Shown here one piece after another: positions 25,511 through 38,216 of a stretch of DNA of 64,000 bases. A program made the translations under genes and the position numbers. The stretch is from Calliopsis andreniformis (taxonomy: Eukaryota > Arthropoda > Insecta > Hymenoptera > Andrenidae), in assembly GCF_051401765.1 (NCBI RefSeq), contig NW_027480495.1:930001-994000 (forward strand), in the 5' to 3' direction. Within the stretch, counting starts at the first letter, position 1, and each line of letters opens with the position of its first letter. The notes beneath the pieces are model-generated. The model made no database searches and was not told the origin of the DNA. It was given only the letters and a program-made list of their open reading frames with translations.

Positions 25511-26624
25511 CAACAATCAGTTGTCAATCCTCAATTCTCAACAGAATATCCTCAATTCACAGTTTTCAATACTCAATACTCAATCTGCAATCTTCAAACC
25601 TCTATCCACAAACATCTATTCTCACAACTCAACCCTCAACACTCAGTCCCCAATCCTCAATCTTCAATCCTCAAACCTCAATCCTCAATCCTCAATCCTC
25701 AATCTTCAATCCTCAATACTCAATCTTCAATCCTCAATCCTCAATCCTCAATGCTCAATCCTCAATCCTCAATCCTCAATCCTCAATGCTCATTCTTCAA
25801 TCCTCAATACCCAATCCTCAATCTTCAATCCTCGATCCTCAATCCTGAATTCTCAACCCTCAATCCTCAGTCCTCCGTCCACAAGCCTCAATCCTCAACC
25901 CTTAGCCCTCATCCTCAATCCTCAATCCTCAATCCTCAATGCTCAATCTTCAATCTTCAATACTCAATCTTCAATCCTCAATCCTCAGTCCTCAAACCTC
26001 AATTCTGAATCCTCAATCCTGAATCCTCAATCTTCGGCCCTCAGTCCTCAACAATCAGTTGTCAATCCTCAATTCTCAATAGAATATCCTCAATTCACAG
26101 TTTTCAATACGCAGTACTCAATCTGCAATCTTCATACCTCTATCCACAAACATCAACTCTCATCACTCAACCCTCAACACTCAGTCCTCAATGTTCAATC
26201 CTCAATCCTCAATCCTCAATCCTCAATCGTCAACTTTCAATCCTCAATACTCAATCTTCAATCCTCAATACTCAATCCTCAATCCTGAATCCTCATTCGT
26301 CAATCCTCAGTACCCAATCCTCAATCTTCAATCCTCAATCCTCAATCCTCAATCCTCAATCCTCAGTCCTGAGTCCGCAAACCTCAATCCTCAACTCTCA
26401 GCCCTGATCATCAATCCTCAGTCCTCCATCCTCAACCCTCAATCCCTAATCGTCAAGTCTGAATCCTCAATCTTCAGCCCTCAGTCCTGAAAAATAAATT
26501 GTCAATCCTCATTCCTCAATAGAATATCCTCAATTCACAGTTTTCGGTACTCAATCCTCATTCTTCAATCTTCAAATGTCAACCCACAAACATCAATTCT
26601 CATCACTCAACCATCAACACTCAG
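25511..26624 (+). repeat. A triplet cassette T1-T2-T3, copy 1
   Basis: Three A subtypes in order: T1 at 25511-25646 (AACAGAATATCC), T2 at 26049-26184 (ATACGCAGTACTC and CATACCTC), T3 at 26489-26624 (CCTGAAAAATAAATTGTC and CAGTTTTCGGTAC). Starts are 538 and 440 bp apart. Between T2 and T3 lies CCTGATCATCAATCC. Confidence 0.92.
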
Positions 26625-27554
26625 TCCTCAATTTTCGATACTCAATCCTCAATCCTCAATCTTCAATCCTCAATACTGAACCTTCAATCCTCAATCCTCA
26701 ATCCTCAATCCTCAATCCTGAATCTTCAATCCACAGTCCCCAATCCTCATTCCTCAATCCTCAATCCTCACTCCTCAAACCTCAATCCTCAATCTTCAAT
26801 CCTCAATACTCAATCTTCAATCCTCAATCCTCAATCCTCAATCCTCAAACCTCAATCGTCAGTCTACAATCCTCAATACTCAATCTTCAATCCTCAATCC
26901 TCAATCCTCAATCCTCAATCCTCATTCTCAATCCTCAATACCCAATCCTCAATCTTCAATCCTCAATCCTCAATCCTCAATTCTCAATCCTCAATCTTCA
27001 GTACTCAGTCCTCAAACCTCAACCCTCAACCCTCAGCCCTCATCCTCAATCTTCAACCCTCAATCCTCAATCCTCAATCCTCAATCCTCAATCTTCAATC
27101 CTCAATACTCAATCTTCAATCCTCAATCCTCAATCCTCACTCCTCAAACCTCAATCCTCAATCTTCAATCCTCAATACTCAATCTTCAATCCTCAATCCT
27201 CAGTCCTCAAACCTCAATCCTCAACCCTCAGCCCTCATCCTCAAACTTCTATTCTCAATCCTCAATCCTCAATCCTCAATCCTCAATCCTCAATCTTCAA
27301 TCCTCAATACTCAATCTTCAATCCTCAATCCTCAATCCTCAATCCTCAATCCTCAATCGACAGTCTTCAATCCTCAATACTCAATCTTCAATCCTCAATC
27401 CTCAACCCTCAGCCCTCATCCTCAATCCTCAATCCTCAATCTTCAATCCTCAGTCCTCAATCCTCAATCCTCAATCCTCAATCCTCAATCCTCAGCCCTC
27501 AAACCTCAATCCTGTATCCTCAATCCTGAATCCTCAATCTACAACCTCAGACCT

Positions 27555-27690
27555 CAACAGTCAGCTGTCAATCCTCAATCCTCAATAGAATATCATCAAT
27601 TCACAGTTTTCAATACTCAATACTCAATCTGCAATCTTCAAATCTCTATTCACAAACGTCAATTCTCACAACTCAACCCTCAACACTCAG
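27555..27690 (+). repeat. A block in 3.28 kb unit 2 (copy of 24275)
   Basis: Same variants and position as the copy at 24275, offset exactly 3280 bp. Confidence 0.93.
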
Positions 27691-28189
27691 TCCCCAATCC
27701 TCAATCTTCAATCCTGATTCCTCACTCCTCAATCCTCAATCCTCAATCTTCAATCCTCAGTACTCAACCTTCAATCCTCAATCCTCAATTCTCAATCCTC
27801 AATCCTCAATCCTCAATCGTCAGTCTTCAACCCTCAATACTCAATCTTCAATCCTCAACACTCAATACTCAATCCTCAATACTCAATCCTCATTCTTCAA
27901 TCCTCAATACCCAATCCACAATCTTCAATCCTCAATCCTCAATCCTCAATTCTCAATCCTCAATCCTCAGTCCTCCGTCCTCAAACCTCAATACTCAACC
28001 CTCAGCCCTCATTCTCAATCCTCAATCCTCAATCCGCAATCCTCAATCTTCAATCTTCAATACTCAATCTTCAATCCTCAATCCTCAGTCCTCAAACCTC
28101 AATTCTGAATCCTCAATCCTCAATCCTCAGCCCTCAAACCTCAATCCTGTATCCTCAATCCTGAATGCTCAATCTACAACCTCAGACCT

Positions 28190-28325
28190 CAACAATCAGC
28201 TGTCAATCCTCAATCGTCAACAGAATATCATCAATTCACAGTTTTCAATACTCAATACTCAATCTGCAATCTTCAAATCTCTATTCACAAACGTCAATTC
28301 TCACAACTCAACCCTCAACACTCAG
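28190..28325 (+). repeat. A block in 3.28 kb unit 2 (copy of 24917)
   Basis: Counterpart of 24917 at offset 3273: one heptamer has been lost upstream (near 27967) relative to unit 1. Confidence 0.93.
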
Positions 28326-28783
28326 TCCCCAATCCTCAATCTTCAATCCTGATTCCTCACTCCTCAATCATCAATCCTCAATCTTCAATCCTCAGTACTC
28401 AACCTTCAATCCTCAATCCTCAATTCTCAATCCTCAATCCTCAATCCTCAATCGTCAGTCTTCAACCCTCAATACTCAATCTTCAATCCTCAACACTCAA
28501 TACTCAGTCCTCAATCCTCAATCCTCATTCTTCAATCCTCAATACCCAATCCACAATCTTCAATCCTCAATCCTCAATCCTCAATTCTCAATACTCAATC
28601 CTCAGTCCTCCGTCCTCAAACCACAATACTCAACCCTCAGCCCTCATTCTCAATCCTCAATCCTCAATCCGCAATCCTCAATCTTCAATCTTCAACACTC
28701 AATCTTCAATCCTCAATCCTCAGTCCTCAAACCTCAATTCTGAATCCTCAATTCTGAATCCTCAATCTTCGGCCCTCAGTCCT

Positions 28784-29904
28784 CAACAATCAGTTGTCAA
28801 TCCTCAATTCTCAACAGAATATCCTCAATTCACAGTTTTCAATACTCAATACTCAATCTGCAATCTTCAAACCTCTATCCACAAACATCTATCCTCACAA
28901 CTCAACCCTCAACACTCAGTCCCCAATCCTCAATCTTCAATCCTCAAACCTCAATCCTCAATCCTCAATCCTCAATCCTCAATCTTCAATCCTCAATTCT
29001 CAATCTTCAATCCTCAATCCTCAATCCTCAATGCTCAATCCTCAATCCTCAATCCTCAATCCTCAATGCTCATTCTTCAATCCTCAATACCCAATCCTCA
29101 ATCTTCAATCCTCGATCCTCAATCCTGAATTCTCAACCCTCAATCCTCAGTCCTCCGTCCACAAGCCTCAATCCTCAACCCTTAGCCCTCATCCTCAATC
29201 CTCAATCCTCAATCCTCAATGCTCAATCTTCAATCTTCAATACTCAAACTTCAATCCTCAATCCTCAGTCCTCAAACCTCAATTCTGTATCCTCAATCCT
29301 GAATCCTCAATCTTCGGCCCTCAGTCCTCAACAATCAGTTGTCAATCCTCAATTCTCAATAGAATATCCTCAATTCACAGTTTTCAATACGCAGTACTCA
29401 ATCTGCAATCTTCATACCTCTATCCACAAACATCAACTCTCATCACTCAACCCTCAACACTCAGTCCTCAATGTTCAATCCTCAATCCTCAATCCTCAAT
29501 CCTCAATCGTCAACTTTCAATCCTCAATACTCAATCTTCAATCCTCAATACTCAATCCTCAATCCTGAATCCTCATTCGTCAATCCTCAGTACCCAATCC
29601 TCAATCTTCAATCCTCAATCCTCAATCCTCAATCCTCAATCCTCAGTCCTGAGTCCGCAAACCTCAATCCTCAACTCTCAGCCCTGATCATCAATCCTCA
29701 GTCCTCCATCCTCAACCCTCAATCCCTAATCGTCAAGTCTGAATCCTCAATCTTCAGCCCTCAGTCCTGAAAAATAAATTGTCAATCCTCATTCCTCAAT
29801 AGAATATCCTCAATTCACAGTTTTCGGTACTCAATCCTCATTCTTCAATCTTCAAATGTCAACCCACAAACATCAATTCTCATCACTCAACCATCAACAC
29901 TCAG
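28784..29904 (+). repeat. A triplet cassette T1-T2-T3, copy 2
   Basis: T1 28784-28919, T2 29329-29464, T3 29769-29904. Start spacing is 545 and 440 bp, the first being one heptamer longer than in copy 1. The cassette lies in unit 2 of the 3.28 kb duplication. Confidence 0.92.
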
Positions 29905-30585
29905 TCCTCAATTTTCGATACTCAATCCTCAATCCTCAATCTTCAATCCTCAATACTGAACCTTCAATCCTCAATCCTCAATCCTCAATCCTCAATCCTG
30001 AATCTTCAATCCACAGTCCCCAATCCTCATTCCTCAATCCTCAATCCTCACTCCTCAAACCTCAATCCTCAATCTTCAATCCTCAATACTCAATCTTCAA
30101 TCCTCAATCCTCAATCCTCAATCCTCAAACCTCAATCGTCAGTCTACAATCCTCAATACTCAATCTTCAATCCTCAATCCTCAATCCTCAATCCTCAATC
30201 CTCATTCTCAATCCTCAATACCCAATCCTCAATCTTCAATCCTCAATCCTCAATCCTCAATTCTCAATCCTCAATCTTCAGTACTCAGTCCTCAAACCTC
30301 AACCCTCAACCCTCAGCCCTCATCCTCAATCTTCAACCCTCAATCCTCAATCCTCAATCCTCAATCCTCAATCTTCAATCCTCAATACTCAATCTTCAAT
30401 CCTCAATCCTCAATCCTCAATCCTCAATCCTCAATCCTCAATATTCAGTCTTCAATCCTCAATACTCAATCTTCAATCCTCAATCCTCAATCCTCAATCC
30501 TCAATCCTCAATCCTCAATCCTCAGTCCTCAAACCTCAATCCTGTATCCTTAATCCTGTATCCTCAATCTTCAGACCTCAGACCT

Positions 30586-30721
30586 CAACAATCAGCTGTC
30601 AATCCTCAATCCTCAACAGAATATCGTCAATTCACAGTTTTCAATACTCAATACTCAATCTGCAATCTTCAAACCTCTATCCACAAACATCAATTCTCAC
30701 AACTCAACCCTCAACACTCAG
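30586..30721 (+). repeat. A block, CAGCTGTC/ATCGTC subtype
   Basis: Contains AACAGAATATCGTC and CTATCCACAAACATC. A near copy lies at 40319 in a similar context (CCTGTATCC upstream of both). Confidence 0.9.
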
Positions 30722-31123
30722 TCCCCAATCCTCAATCTTCAATCCTCAAACCTCAATCCTCAATCCTCAATCCTCAATCTTCAATCCTCAATACTCAATC
30801 TTCAATCCTCAATCCTCAATCCTCAATCCTCAATCCTCAATCCGCAATCCTCAATCCTCAATGCTCATTCTTCAATCCTCAATACCCAATCCTCAATCTT
30901 CAATCCTCGATCCTCAATCCTGAATTCTCAACCCTCAATCCTCAGTCCTCCGTCCACAAACCTCAATCCTCAACCCTTAGACCTCATCCTCAATCCTCAA
31001 TCCTCAATCCTCAATGCTCAATCTTCAATCTTCAATACTCAATCTTCAATCCTCAATCCTCAGTCCTCAAACCTCAATTCTGAATCCTCAATTCTGAATC
31101 CTCAATCTTCGGCCCTCAGTCCT

Positions 31124-31259
31124 CAACAATCAGTTGTCAATCCTCAATTCTCAATAGAATATACTCAATTCACAGTTTTCAATACGCAGTACTCAATCTG
31201 CAATCTTCATACCTCTATCCACAAACATCAACTCTCATCACTCAACCCTCAACACTCAG
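31124..31259 (+). repeat. A block, triplet type T2 outside a triplet
   Basis: Contains ATACGCAGTACTC and CATACCTCTATCC, as in T2 members, but has AGAATATACTC and lacks the T1 and T3 neighbours. Confidence 0.88.
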
Positions 31260-31355
31260 TCCTCAATGTTCAATCCTCAATCCTCAATCCTCAATCCTCA
31301 ATCGTCAACTTTCAATCCTCAATACTCAATCTTCAATCCTCAATACTCAATCCTC

Positions 31356-34200
31356 AATCCTGAATCCTCATTCGTCAATCCTCAGTACCCAATCCTCAAT
31401 CTTCAATCCTCAATCCTCAATCCTCATTCTTCAATCCTCAATACCCAATCCTCAATCTTCAATCCTCAATTCTGAATCCTCAACTCTCAATCCTCAATCC
31501 TCAGGCCTCAGTCCTCAAACCTCAATCCTCAACCCTCAGCCCACATCGTCAATCCTCAATCCTCAATCCTCAATCCTCAACCTTCAATCCTCAATACTCA
31601 ATCTTCAATCCTCAATCATCAATACGCAATCTTCAATACTCAACCCTCAATCCTCAATCCTGAATCCTAAATTCTCAATCCTCAATCCTCAGTCCTGAGT
31701 CCTCAAACGTCAATCCTCAACTCTCAGCCCTGATCATCAATCCTCAATCCTCCATCTTCAACCCTCAATCCTCAATCCTCAAGCCGCAATCCTCAATCCT
31801 CAATCCTGGGCCTTCAGACCTCAGACCTCAACAATCAGTTGACAATCCCCAAACCTCAATAGAATATCATCAATTCACAGTTTTCAATACTCAATACTCA
31901 ATCTGCAATCTTCAAATCTCTATCCACAAACATCAATTCTCATCACTCAACACTCAACACTCAGGCCACAATCCTCAACCTTCAATCCTCAATCCTCAAT
32001 CCTCAATCCTCAATCCTTAATCCTCATTCTTCAATCCTCAATACCCAATCCTCAATTTTCAATCCTCAGTCCTCAATCCTCAATTCTCAATTCTCAATCC
32101 TCAATCCTCAGTCCTCACTCCTCAAACCTCAATCCTCAACCCTCAGCCCTCATCCTCAATCCTCAATCCTCAATCCTCAATCTTCAATCCTCAATACTCA
32201 ATCTTCAATCCTCAATCCTCAGTCCTCGAACCTCAATTCTGCATCCTCATTCCTGAATCCTCAATCTTCAGCCCTCAGTCATCAACAATCAGTTGTCAAT
32301 CCTCAATAGAATATCCTCAATTCACAGTTTTCAATACTCAATACTCAATCTGCAATCTTCAAACCACTATCCACAATCACCAATTCTCATCACTCAACCC
32401 TCAACACTCAGTCCTCAATGCTCAATCCTCAATCCTCAACTCTCAATCTTCAATCCTCAATACTGAATCCTCAATCCTCAGTCCTCAATCCTCAATCCTC
32501 AATCCTCAATTCTTAATCCTCGATCCTCAGTCCTCAGACCTCAAACCTCAATCCTCAACGCTCAGCCCTCAACCTCAGTCCTCAATCCTCAGTCTTCCAT
32601 CCTCAATCCTCAATCCTCAATCCTCAATCCTCAATCCTCAATCCTCAATACTCAGTCCTCAAACCTCAATCCTGTATCCCCAATCCTGAATCCTCAATCT
32701 TCAGACCTCAGACCTCAACAATCTGTTGTCAATCCTCAATCCTCAATAGAATATCATCAATTCACACCTTTCAATACTCAATACTCAATCTGCAATCTTC
32801 AAACATCTATCCACAAACAACAATTCCCATTACTCAACCCTCAACACTCAGTCCTCAATGTTCAATCCTCAATCCTCAATCCTCAATCCTCAATCGTCAA
32901 TCTTCAATCCTCAATACTCAATCTTCGATCCTCAATCCTCAATCCTCAATCCTCAATCCTCATTCTTCAATCCTCAATACGCAATCCTCAATCTTCAATC
33001 CTCAATCCCCAATCCTCAATCCTGAATCCTCTAACCTCAATCCTCAGTCCTCAAACCACAATCCTGAATCGTCAATCCTGAATCCTCAATCTTCAGCACT
33101 CAGTCCTCAACAATCGGTTGTCAGTCCTCAATCCTGAATAGAATATCCTCAGTTCAGAGTTTTCAATACGCAATACTCAACCTGCAATCTTCAAACCTCT
33201 ATCCACAAACATCAATTCTCATCACTCAACACTCAACACTCAGTCCCCAAAACTCAATCTTCAATCCTCAATCCTCAATGCTCAATCCTCAATCCTCAAT
33301 CTTCAATCCTCAATACTCAATCTTCAATCCTCAATCCTCAATCCTCAACCCTCAATCTTCATTCCTCAATCCTCAATCCTCAATCCTCAATCCTCATTCC
33401 TCAATCCTCAATACCCAATCCTCAATCTTCAATCCTCAATCCTCAATCCTCAATTCTCAATCCTCAATCCTCAGTCCTCAGTCATCAAACCTCAATCTTC
33501 AACCCTCAGACCTCATCGTCAATCCTCAATCCTCAATACTCAATCCTCAATCTTCAGTCCCCAATACTCAATCCTCAATCTTCAATCCTCAGTCCTCAAT
33601 CCTCAATCCTCAATACTCAACTCTCAATCCTCGATCCTCAGTCCTCAGTCCTCAAACCTCAATCCTCAACCCTCAGCCCTCATCCTCAATCCTCAATCCT
33701 CAATCTTCAATCCTCAGTCCTCAACCCTCAATCCTCAATCCTCAATCCTCAATCCTCAGTCCTCAATCTTCAATACTCAATATTCAATCCTCAATCCTCA
33801 ATCCTCAATCCTCAATCTTCATTCCTCAATCCTCAATCCTCAATCCTCAATCCTCATTCCTCAATCCTCAATACCCAATCCTCAATCTTCAATCCTCAAT
33901 CCTCAATCCTCAATTCTCAATGTTCAATCCTCAATACTTAATCATCAATCTTCAATCCTCAATCCTCAATCCTCAATCCTCAATCCTCAATTCTCATTCC
34001 TCGATCCTCAGTCCTCAGTCCTCAAACCTCAATCCTCAACCCTCAGCCCTCATCCTCAATCCTCAATCCTCAATCTTCAATCCTCAGTCCTCAATCTTCA
34101 ATACTGAATATTCAATCCTCAATCCTCAATTCTCAATCCTCAATCTTCAATCCTCAATACTCAATCCTCAATCCTCAATCCACAATCCTCAATCCTCAAT
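31356..34200 (+). repeat. Dispersed duplication of the Q1 to Q4 region, long form
   Basis: Partner of 21.72-24.10 kb with two extra A monomers. Shared marks include CATTCGTCAATCC, AAGCCGCAATCC, CCCCAAAACTC and CAATACTTAATCATC. Confidence 0.85.
31829..33243 (+). repeat. A quartet cassette Q1-Q2-Q3-Q4, copy 1
   Basis: Q1 31829-31964 (CAGTTGACAATCC), Q2 32283-32411 (one heptamer shorter; CACAATCACCAATTC), Q3 32716-32851 (ATCTGTTGTC, CACACCTTTC, CAACAATTCCC), Q4 33108-33243 (ATCGGTTGTCAGTCC). Start spacing is 454, 433 and 392 bp. Confidence 0.92.
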
Positions 34201-34634
34201 CCTCAATCCTCAGTCCTCAGTCATCAAACCTCAATCCTCAACCCTCAGCCCTCATCGTCAATCCTCAATCCTCAGTCCTCAAACATCAATCTTCAATCCT
34301 CAATACTCAATCCTCAATCTTCAATCCCCAATCCTCAATCCTCAATCCTCAATCCTCAATTCTCAACCCTCGATCCTCAGTCCTCAGCCCTCAAACCTCA
34401 ATCCTCAACCCTCAGCCCTCATCCTCAATCCTCAATCCTCTACCTTCAATCCTCAGTCCTCCGTCCTCAAACCTCAATACTCAACCCTCAGCCCTCATTC
34501 TCAATCCTCAATCCTCAATCCGCAATCCTCAATCTTCAATCTTCAATACTCAATCTTCAATCCTCAATCCTCAGTCCTCAAACCTCAATTCTGAATCCTC
34601 AATCCTGAATCCTCAATCTTCGGCCCTCAGTCCT

Positions 34635-35762
34635 CAACAATCAGTTGTCAATCCTCAATTCTCAACAGAATATCCTCAATTCACAGTTTTCAATACTCAA
34701 TACTCAATCTGCAATCTTCAAACCTCTATCCACAAACATCAATTCTCACAACTCAACCCTCAACAGTCAGTCCCCAATCCTCAATCTTCAATCCTCAAAC
34801 CTCAATCCTGAATCCTCAATCCTCAATCTTCAATCCTCAATACTCAATCTTCAATCCTCAATCCTCAATCCTCAATCCTCAATCCTCAATCCTCAATCCT
34901 CAATCCTCAATCCTCAATGCTCATTCTTCAATCCTCAATACCCAATCCTCAATCTTCAATCCTCGATCCTCAATCCTGAATTCTCAACCCTCAATCCTCA
35001 GTCCTCCGTCCACAAACCTCAATCCTCAACCCTTAGCCCTCATCCTCAATCCTCAATCCTCAATCCTCAATGCCCAATCTTCAATCTTCAATACTCAATC
35101 TTCAATCCTCAATCCTCAGTCCTCAAACCTCAATTCTGAATCCTCAATCCTGAATCCTCAATCTTCGGCCCTCAGTCCTCAACAATCAGTTGTCAATCCT
35201 CAATTCTCAATAGAATATCCTCAATTCACAGTTTTCAATACGCAGTACTCAATCTGCAATCTTCATACCTCTATCCACAAACATCAACTCTCATCATTCA
35301 ACCCTCAACACTCAGTCCTCTATGTTCAATCCTCAATCCTCAATCCTCAATCCTCAATCGTCAACTTTCAATCCTCAATACTCAATCTTCAATCCTCAAT
35401 ACTCAATCCTCAATCCTGAATCCTCATTCGTCAATCCTCAGTACCCAATCCTCAATCTTCAATCCTCAATCCTCAATCCTCAATCCTCAATCCTCAATCC
35501 TCAGTCCTGAGTCCTCAAACCTCAATCCTCAACTCTCAGCCCTGATCATCAATCCTCAGTCCTCCATCCTCAACCCTCAATCCCTAATCGTCAAGTCTGA
35601 ATTCTCAATCTTCAGCCCTCAGTCCTGAAAAATAAATTGTCAATCCTCATTCCTCAATAGAATATCCTCAATTCACAGTTTTCGGTACTCAATCCTCATT
35701 CTTCAATCTTCAAATGTCAACCCACAAACATCAATTCTCATCACTCAACCATCAACACTCAG
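34635..35762 (+). repeat. A triplet cassette T1-T2-T3, copy 3
   Basis: T1 34635-34770 (CAACAGTCAG end variant), T2 35180-35315, T3 35627-35762. Start spacing is 545 and 447 bp. Followed 1012 bp after T3 by a Q1 block. Confidence 0.92.
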
Positions 35763-36638
35763 TCCTCAATTTTCGATACTCAATCCTCAATCCTCAATCT
35801 TCAATCCTCAATACTGAACCTTCAATCCTCAATCCTCAATCCTCAATCCTCAATCCTGAATCTTCAATCCACAGTCCCCAATCCTCATTCTTCAATCCTC
35901 AACCCTCAATCCTCAATCCTCAATCCTCAATCCTCAATCCTCAGTCCTCAGTCCTCAAACCTCAATGATCAATCCTCAATCCCCAATCCTCAATACTCAA
36001 ACCGCAATCCTCAATCCTCAATCCTCAATCCTCAATACTCAATCCTCAATCGTCAATCCTCAATCCCAATCCTCAACCTTCAATCCTCGATCCTCAATCC
36101 TCAATCCTCAATCCTCAATCTTCAATCCTCAATATTCAATCTTCAATCCTCAATCCTCAATCCTCAATCCTCAATCCTCAATGCTCAATCCTCAATCTTC
36201 AATCGTCAATACTCAATCCTCAATCCTCAATCCTCATTCTTCAATCCTCAATACCCAATCCTCAATCTTCAATCCTCAATTCTGAATCCTCAACTCTCAA
36301 TCCTCAATCCTCAGGCCTCAGTCCTCAGACCTCAATCCTCAACCCTCAGCCCTCATCGTCAATCCTCAATCCTCAATCCTCAATCCTCAACCTTCAATCC
36401 TCAATACTCAATCTTCAATCCTCAATCATCAATACGCAATCTTATATACTCAACCCTCAATCCTCAATCCTGAATCCTAAATTCTCAACCCTCAATCCTC
36501 AGTCCTGAGTCCTCAAACGTCAATCCTCAACTCTCAGCCCTGATCATCAATCCTCAATCCTCCATCTTCAACCCTCAATCCTCAATCCTCAAGCCTCAAT
36601 CCTCACTCCTCAATCCTGGGCCTTCAGACCTCAGACCT

Positions 36639-36774
36639 CAACAATCAGTTGACAATCCTCAAACCTCAATAGAATATCATCAATTCACAGTTTTCAATAC
36701 TCAATACTCAATCTGCAATCTTCAAATCTCTATCCACAAATATCAATTCTCATCACTCAACACTCAACACTCAG
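36639..36774 (+). repeat. A block, Q1 type following a triplet
   Basis: CCTGGGCCTTC lead and CAGTTGACAATCC. Lies 1012 bp after the T3 copy at 35627, as the Q1 copy at 43475 lies 1019 bp after T3. The rest of the quartet is missing here. Confidence 0.9.
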
Positions 36775-36980
36775 TCCACAATCCTCAACCTTCAATCCTC
36801 AATCCTCAATCCTCAATCCTCAATCATCAATCCTCATTCTTCGATCCTCAATACCCAATCCTCAATTTTCAATCCTCAGTCCTCAATCCTCAATTCTCAA
36901 TTCTCAATCCTCAATCCCCAGCCCTCAAACCTCAATCCTGTATCCTCAATCCTGAATCCTCAATCTACAACCTCAGACCT

Positions 36981-37116
36981 CAACAATCAGCTGTCAATCC
37001 TCAATCCTCAATAGAATATCATCAATTCACAGTTTTCAATACTCAATACTCAATCTGCAATCTTCAAATCTCTATTCACAAACGTCAATTCTCACAACTC
37101 AACCCTCAACACTCAG
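36981..37116 (+). repeat. A block, CAGCTGTC/CGTC subtype
   Basis: Same subtype as 24275/24917, only 342 bp after a Q1 copy. This is the shortest A-to-A spacing in domain 3 and probably a recombination junction near 36.91 kb. Confidence 0.88.
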
Positions 37117-37574
37117 TCCCCAATCCTCAATCTTCAATCCTGATTCCTCACTCCTCAATCCTCAATCCTCAATCTTCAATCCTCAGTACTCAACCTTCAA
37201 TCCTCAATCCTCAATTCTCAATCCTCAATCCTCAATCCTCAATCGTCAGTCTTCAACCCTCAATACTCAATCTTCAATCCTCAACACTCAATACTCAATC
37301 CTCAATCCTCAATCCTCATTCTTCAATTCTCAATACCCAATCCACAATCTTCAATCCTCAATCCTCAATCCTCAATTCTCAATCCTCAATCCTCAGTCCT
37401 CCGTCCTCAAACCTCAATACTCAACCCTCAGCCCTCATTCTCAATCCTCAATCCTCAATCCGCAATCCTCAATCTTCAATCTTCAATACTCAACCTTCAA
37501 TCCTCAATCCTCAGTCCTCAAACCTCAATTCTGAATCCTCAATCCTGAATCCTCAATCTTCGGCCCTCAGTCCT

Positions 37575-37710
37575 CAACAATCAGTTGTCAATCCTCAATT
37601 CTCAACAGAATATCCTCAATTCACAGTTTTCAATACTCAATACTCAATCTGCAATCTTCAAACCTCTATCCACAAACATCAATTCTCACAACTCAACCCT
37701 CAACACTCAG
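37575..37710 (+). repeat. A block, T1 type outside a triplet
   Basis: AACAGAATATCCTC with CAATTCTCACAACTC, as in T1. It is followed not by T2 but by a segment copied from domain 2 from 38010. Confidence 0.9.
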
Positions 37711-38198
37711 TCCCCAATCCTCAATTTTCAATCCTCAAACCTCAATCCTCAATCCTCAATCCTCAATCTTCAATCCTCAATACTCAATCTTCAATCCTCA
37801 ATCCTCAATCCCCAATCCTCAATCCTCAATCCTCATTCCTCAATCCTCAATGCTCATTCTTCAATCCTCAATACCCAATCCTCAATCTTCAATCCTCGAT
37901 CCTCAATCCTGAATTCTCAACCCTCAATCCTCAGTCCTCCGTCCACAAACCTCAATCCTCAACCCTCAGCCCTCATCCTCAATCTTCAATCCTCAATCCT
38001 CAATCCTCAATGACCAATCCTCAATCTTCAATCCCCAATACTCTTTCTTCAATCCTCAATCCTCAATCCTCAATCCTCAATCCTCAATCCTCAATCCTCA
38101 ATCATCAATCCTCAATCTTCAATACTCAATCCTCAATCCTCAATCCTCAATCCCCAATACTCAACCATCTATCCTCAATTCTCAATACTGAATACAAC

Positions 38199-38216
38199 AT
38201 CCTGAATTCTCAGGAT
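38199..38216. repeat. B block inverted repeat 13 (perfect 7-bp arms), isolated in domain 3
   Basis: The only B copy outside the first 20 kb, with ACAACATCC upstream. It sits in the segment that duplicates 19.32-21.25 kb and pairs with copy 12 at offset 18686. Confidence 0.92.

Larger units (their letters stand above)
23920..27199 (+). repeat. 3.28 kb tandem duplication, unit 1
   Basis: Aligned landmarks are 3280 bp apart (TCAAACTTCTATTC at 23961/27241, CAACAGTCAG at 24275/27555, T2 at 26049/29329, T3 at 26489/29769). The offset falls to 3273 between about 24.7 and 25.7 kb. The unit contains five A blocks. Confidence 0.92.
27200..30418 (+). repeat. 3.28 kb tandem duplication, unit 2
   Basis: Follows unit 1 directly. 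Very few point differences were seen (for example CTTCAATCC against CTTCAACCC near 27899), plus gain or loss of single heptamers. The match stops near 30418. Confidence 0.92.
34200..36910 (+). repeat. 6.83 kb-offset duplication, copy 1 (triplet plus Q1)
   Basis: Matches 41050-43750 at offsets of 6829-6836 bp. Contains triplet copy 3 and a Q1 block. It breaks off at about 36.91 kb, where CCCCAGCCCTC replaces the partner's CCTCAGTCCTC. Confidence 0.88.

Noticed and set aside
26489..26510. CCTGAAAAATAAATTG as a polyadenylation signal (AATAAA) for upstream ORFs
   Set aside because: AAATAAATT does contain AATAAA on the plus strand, but it is one variant of an A-block heptamer present four times, with no gene, GU-rich element or splice context.
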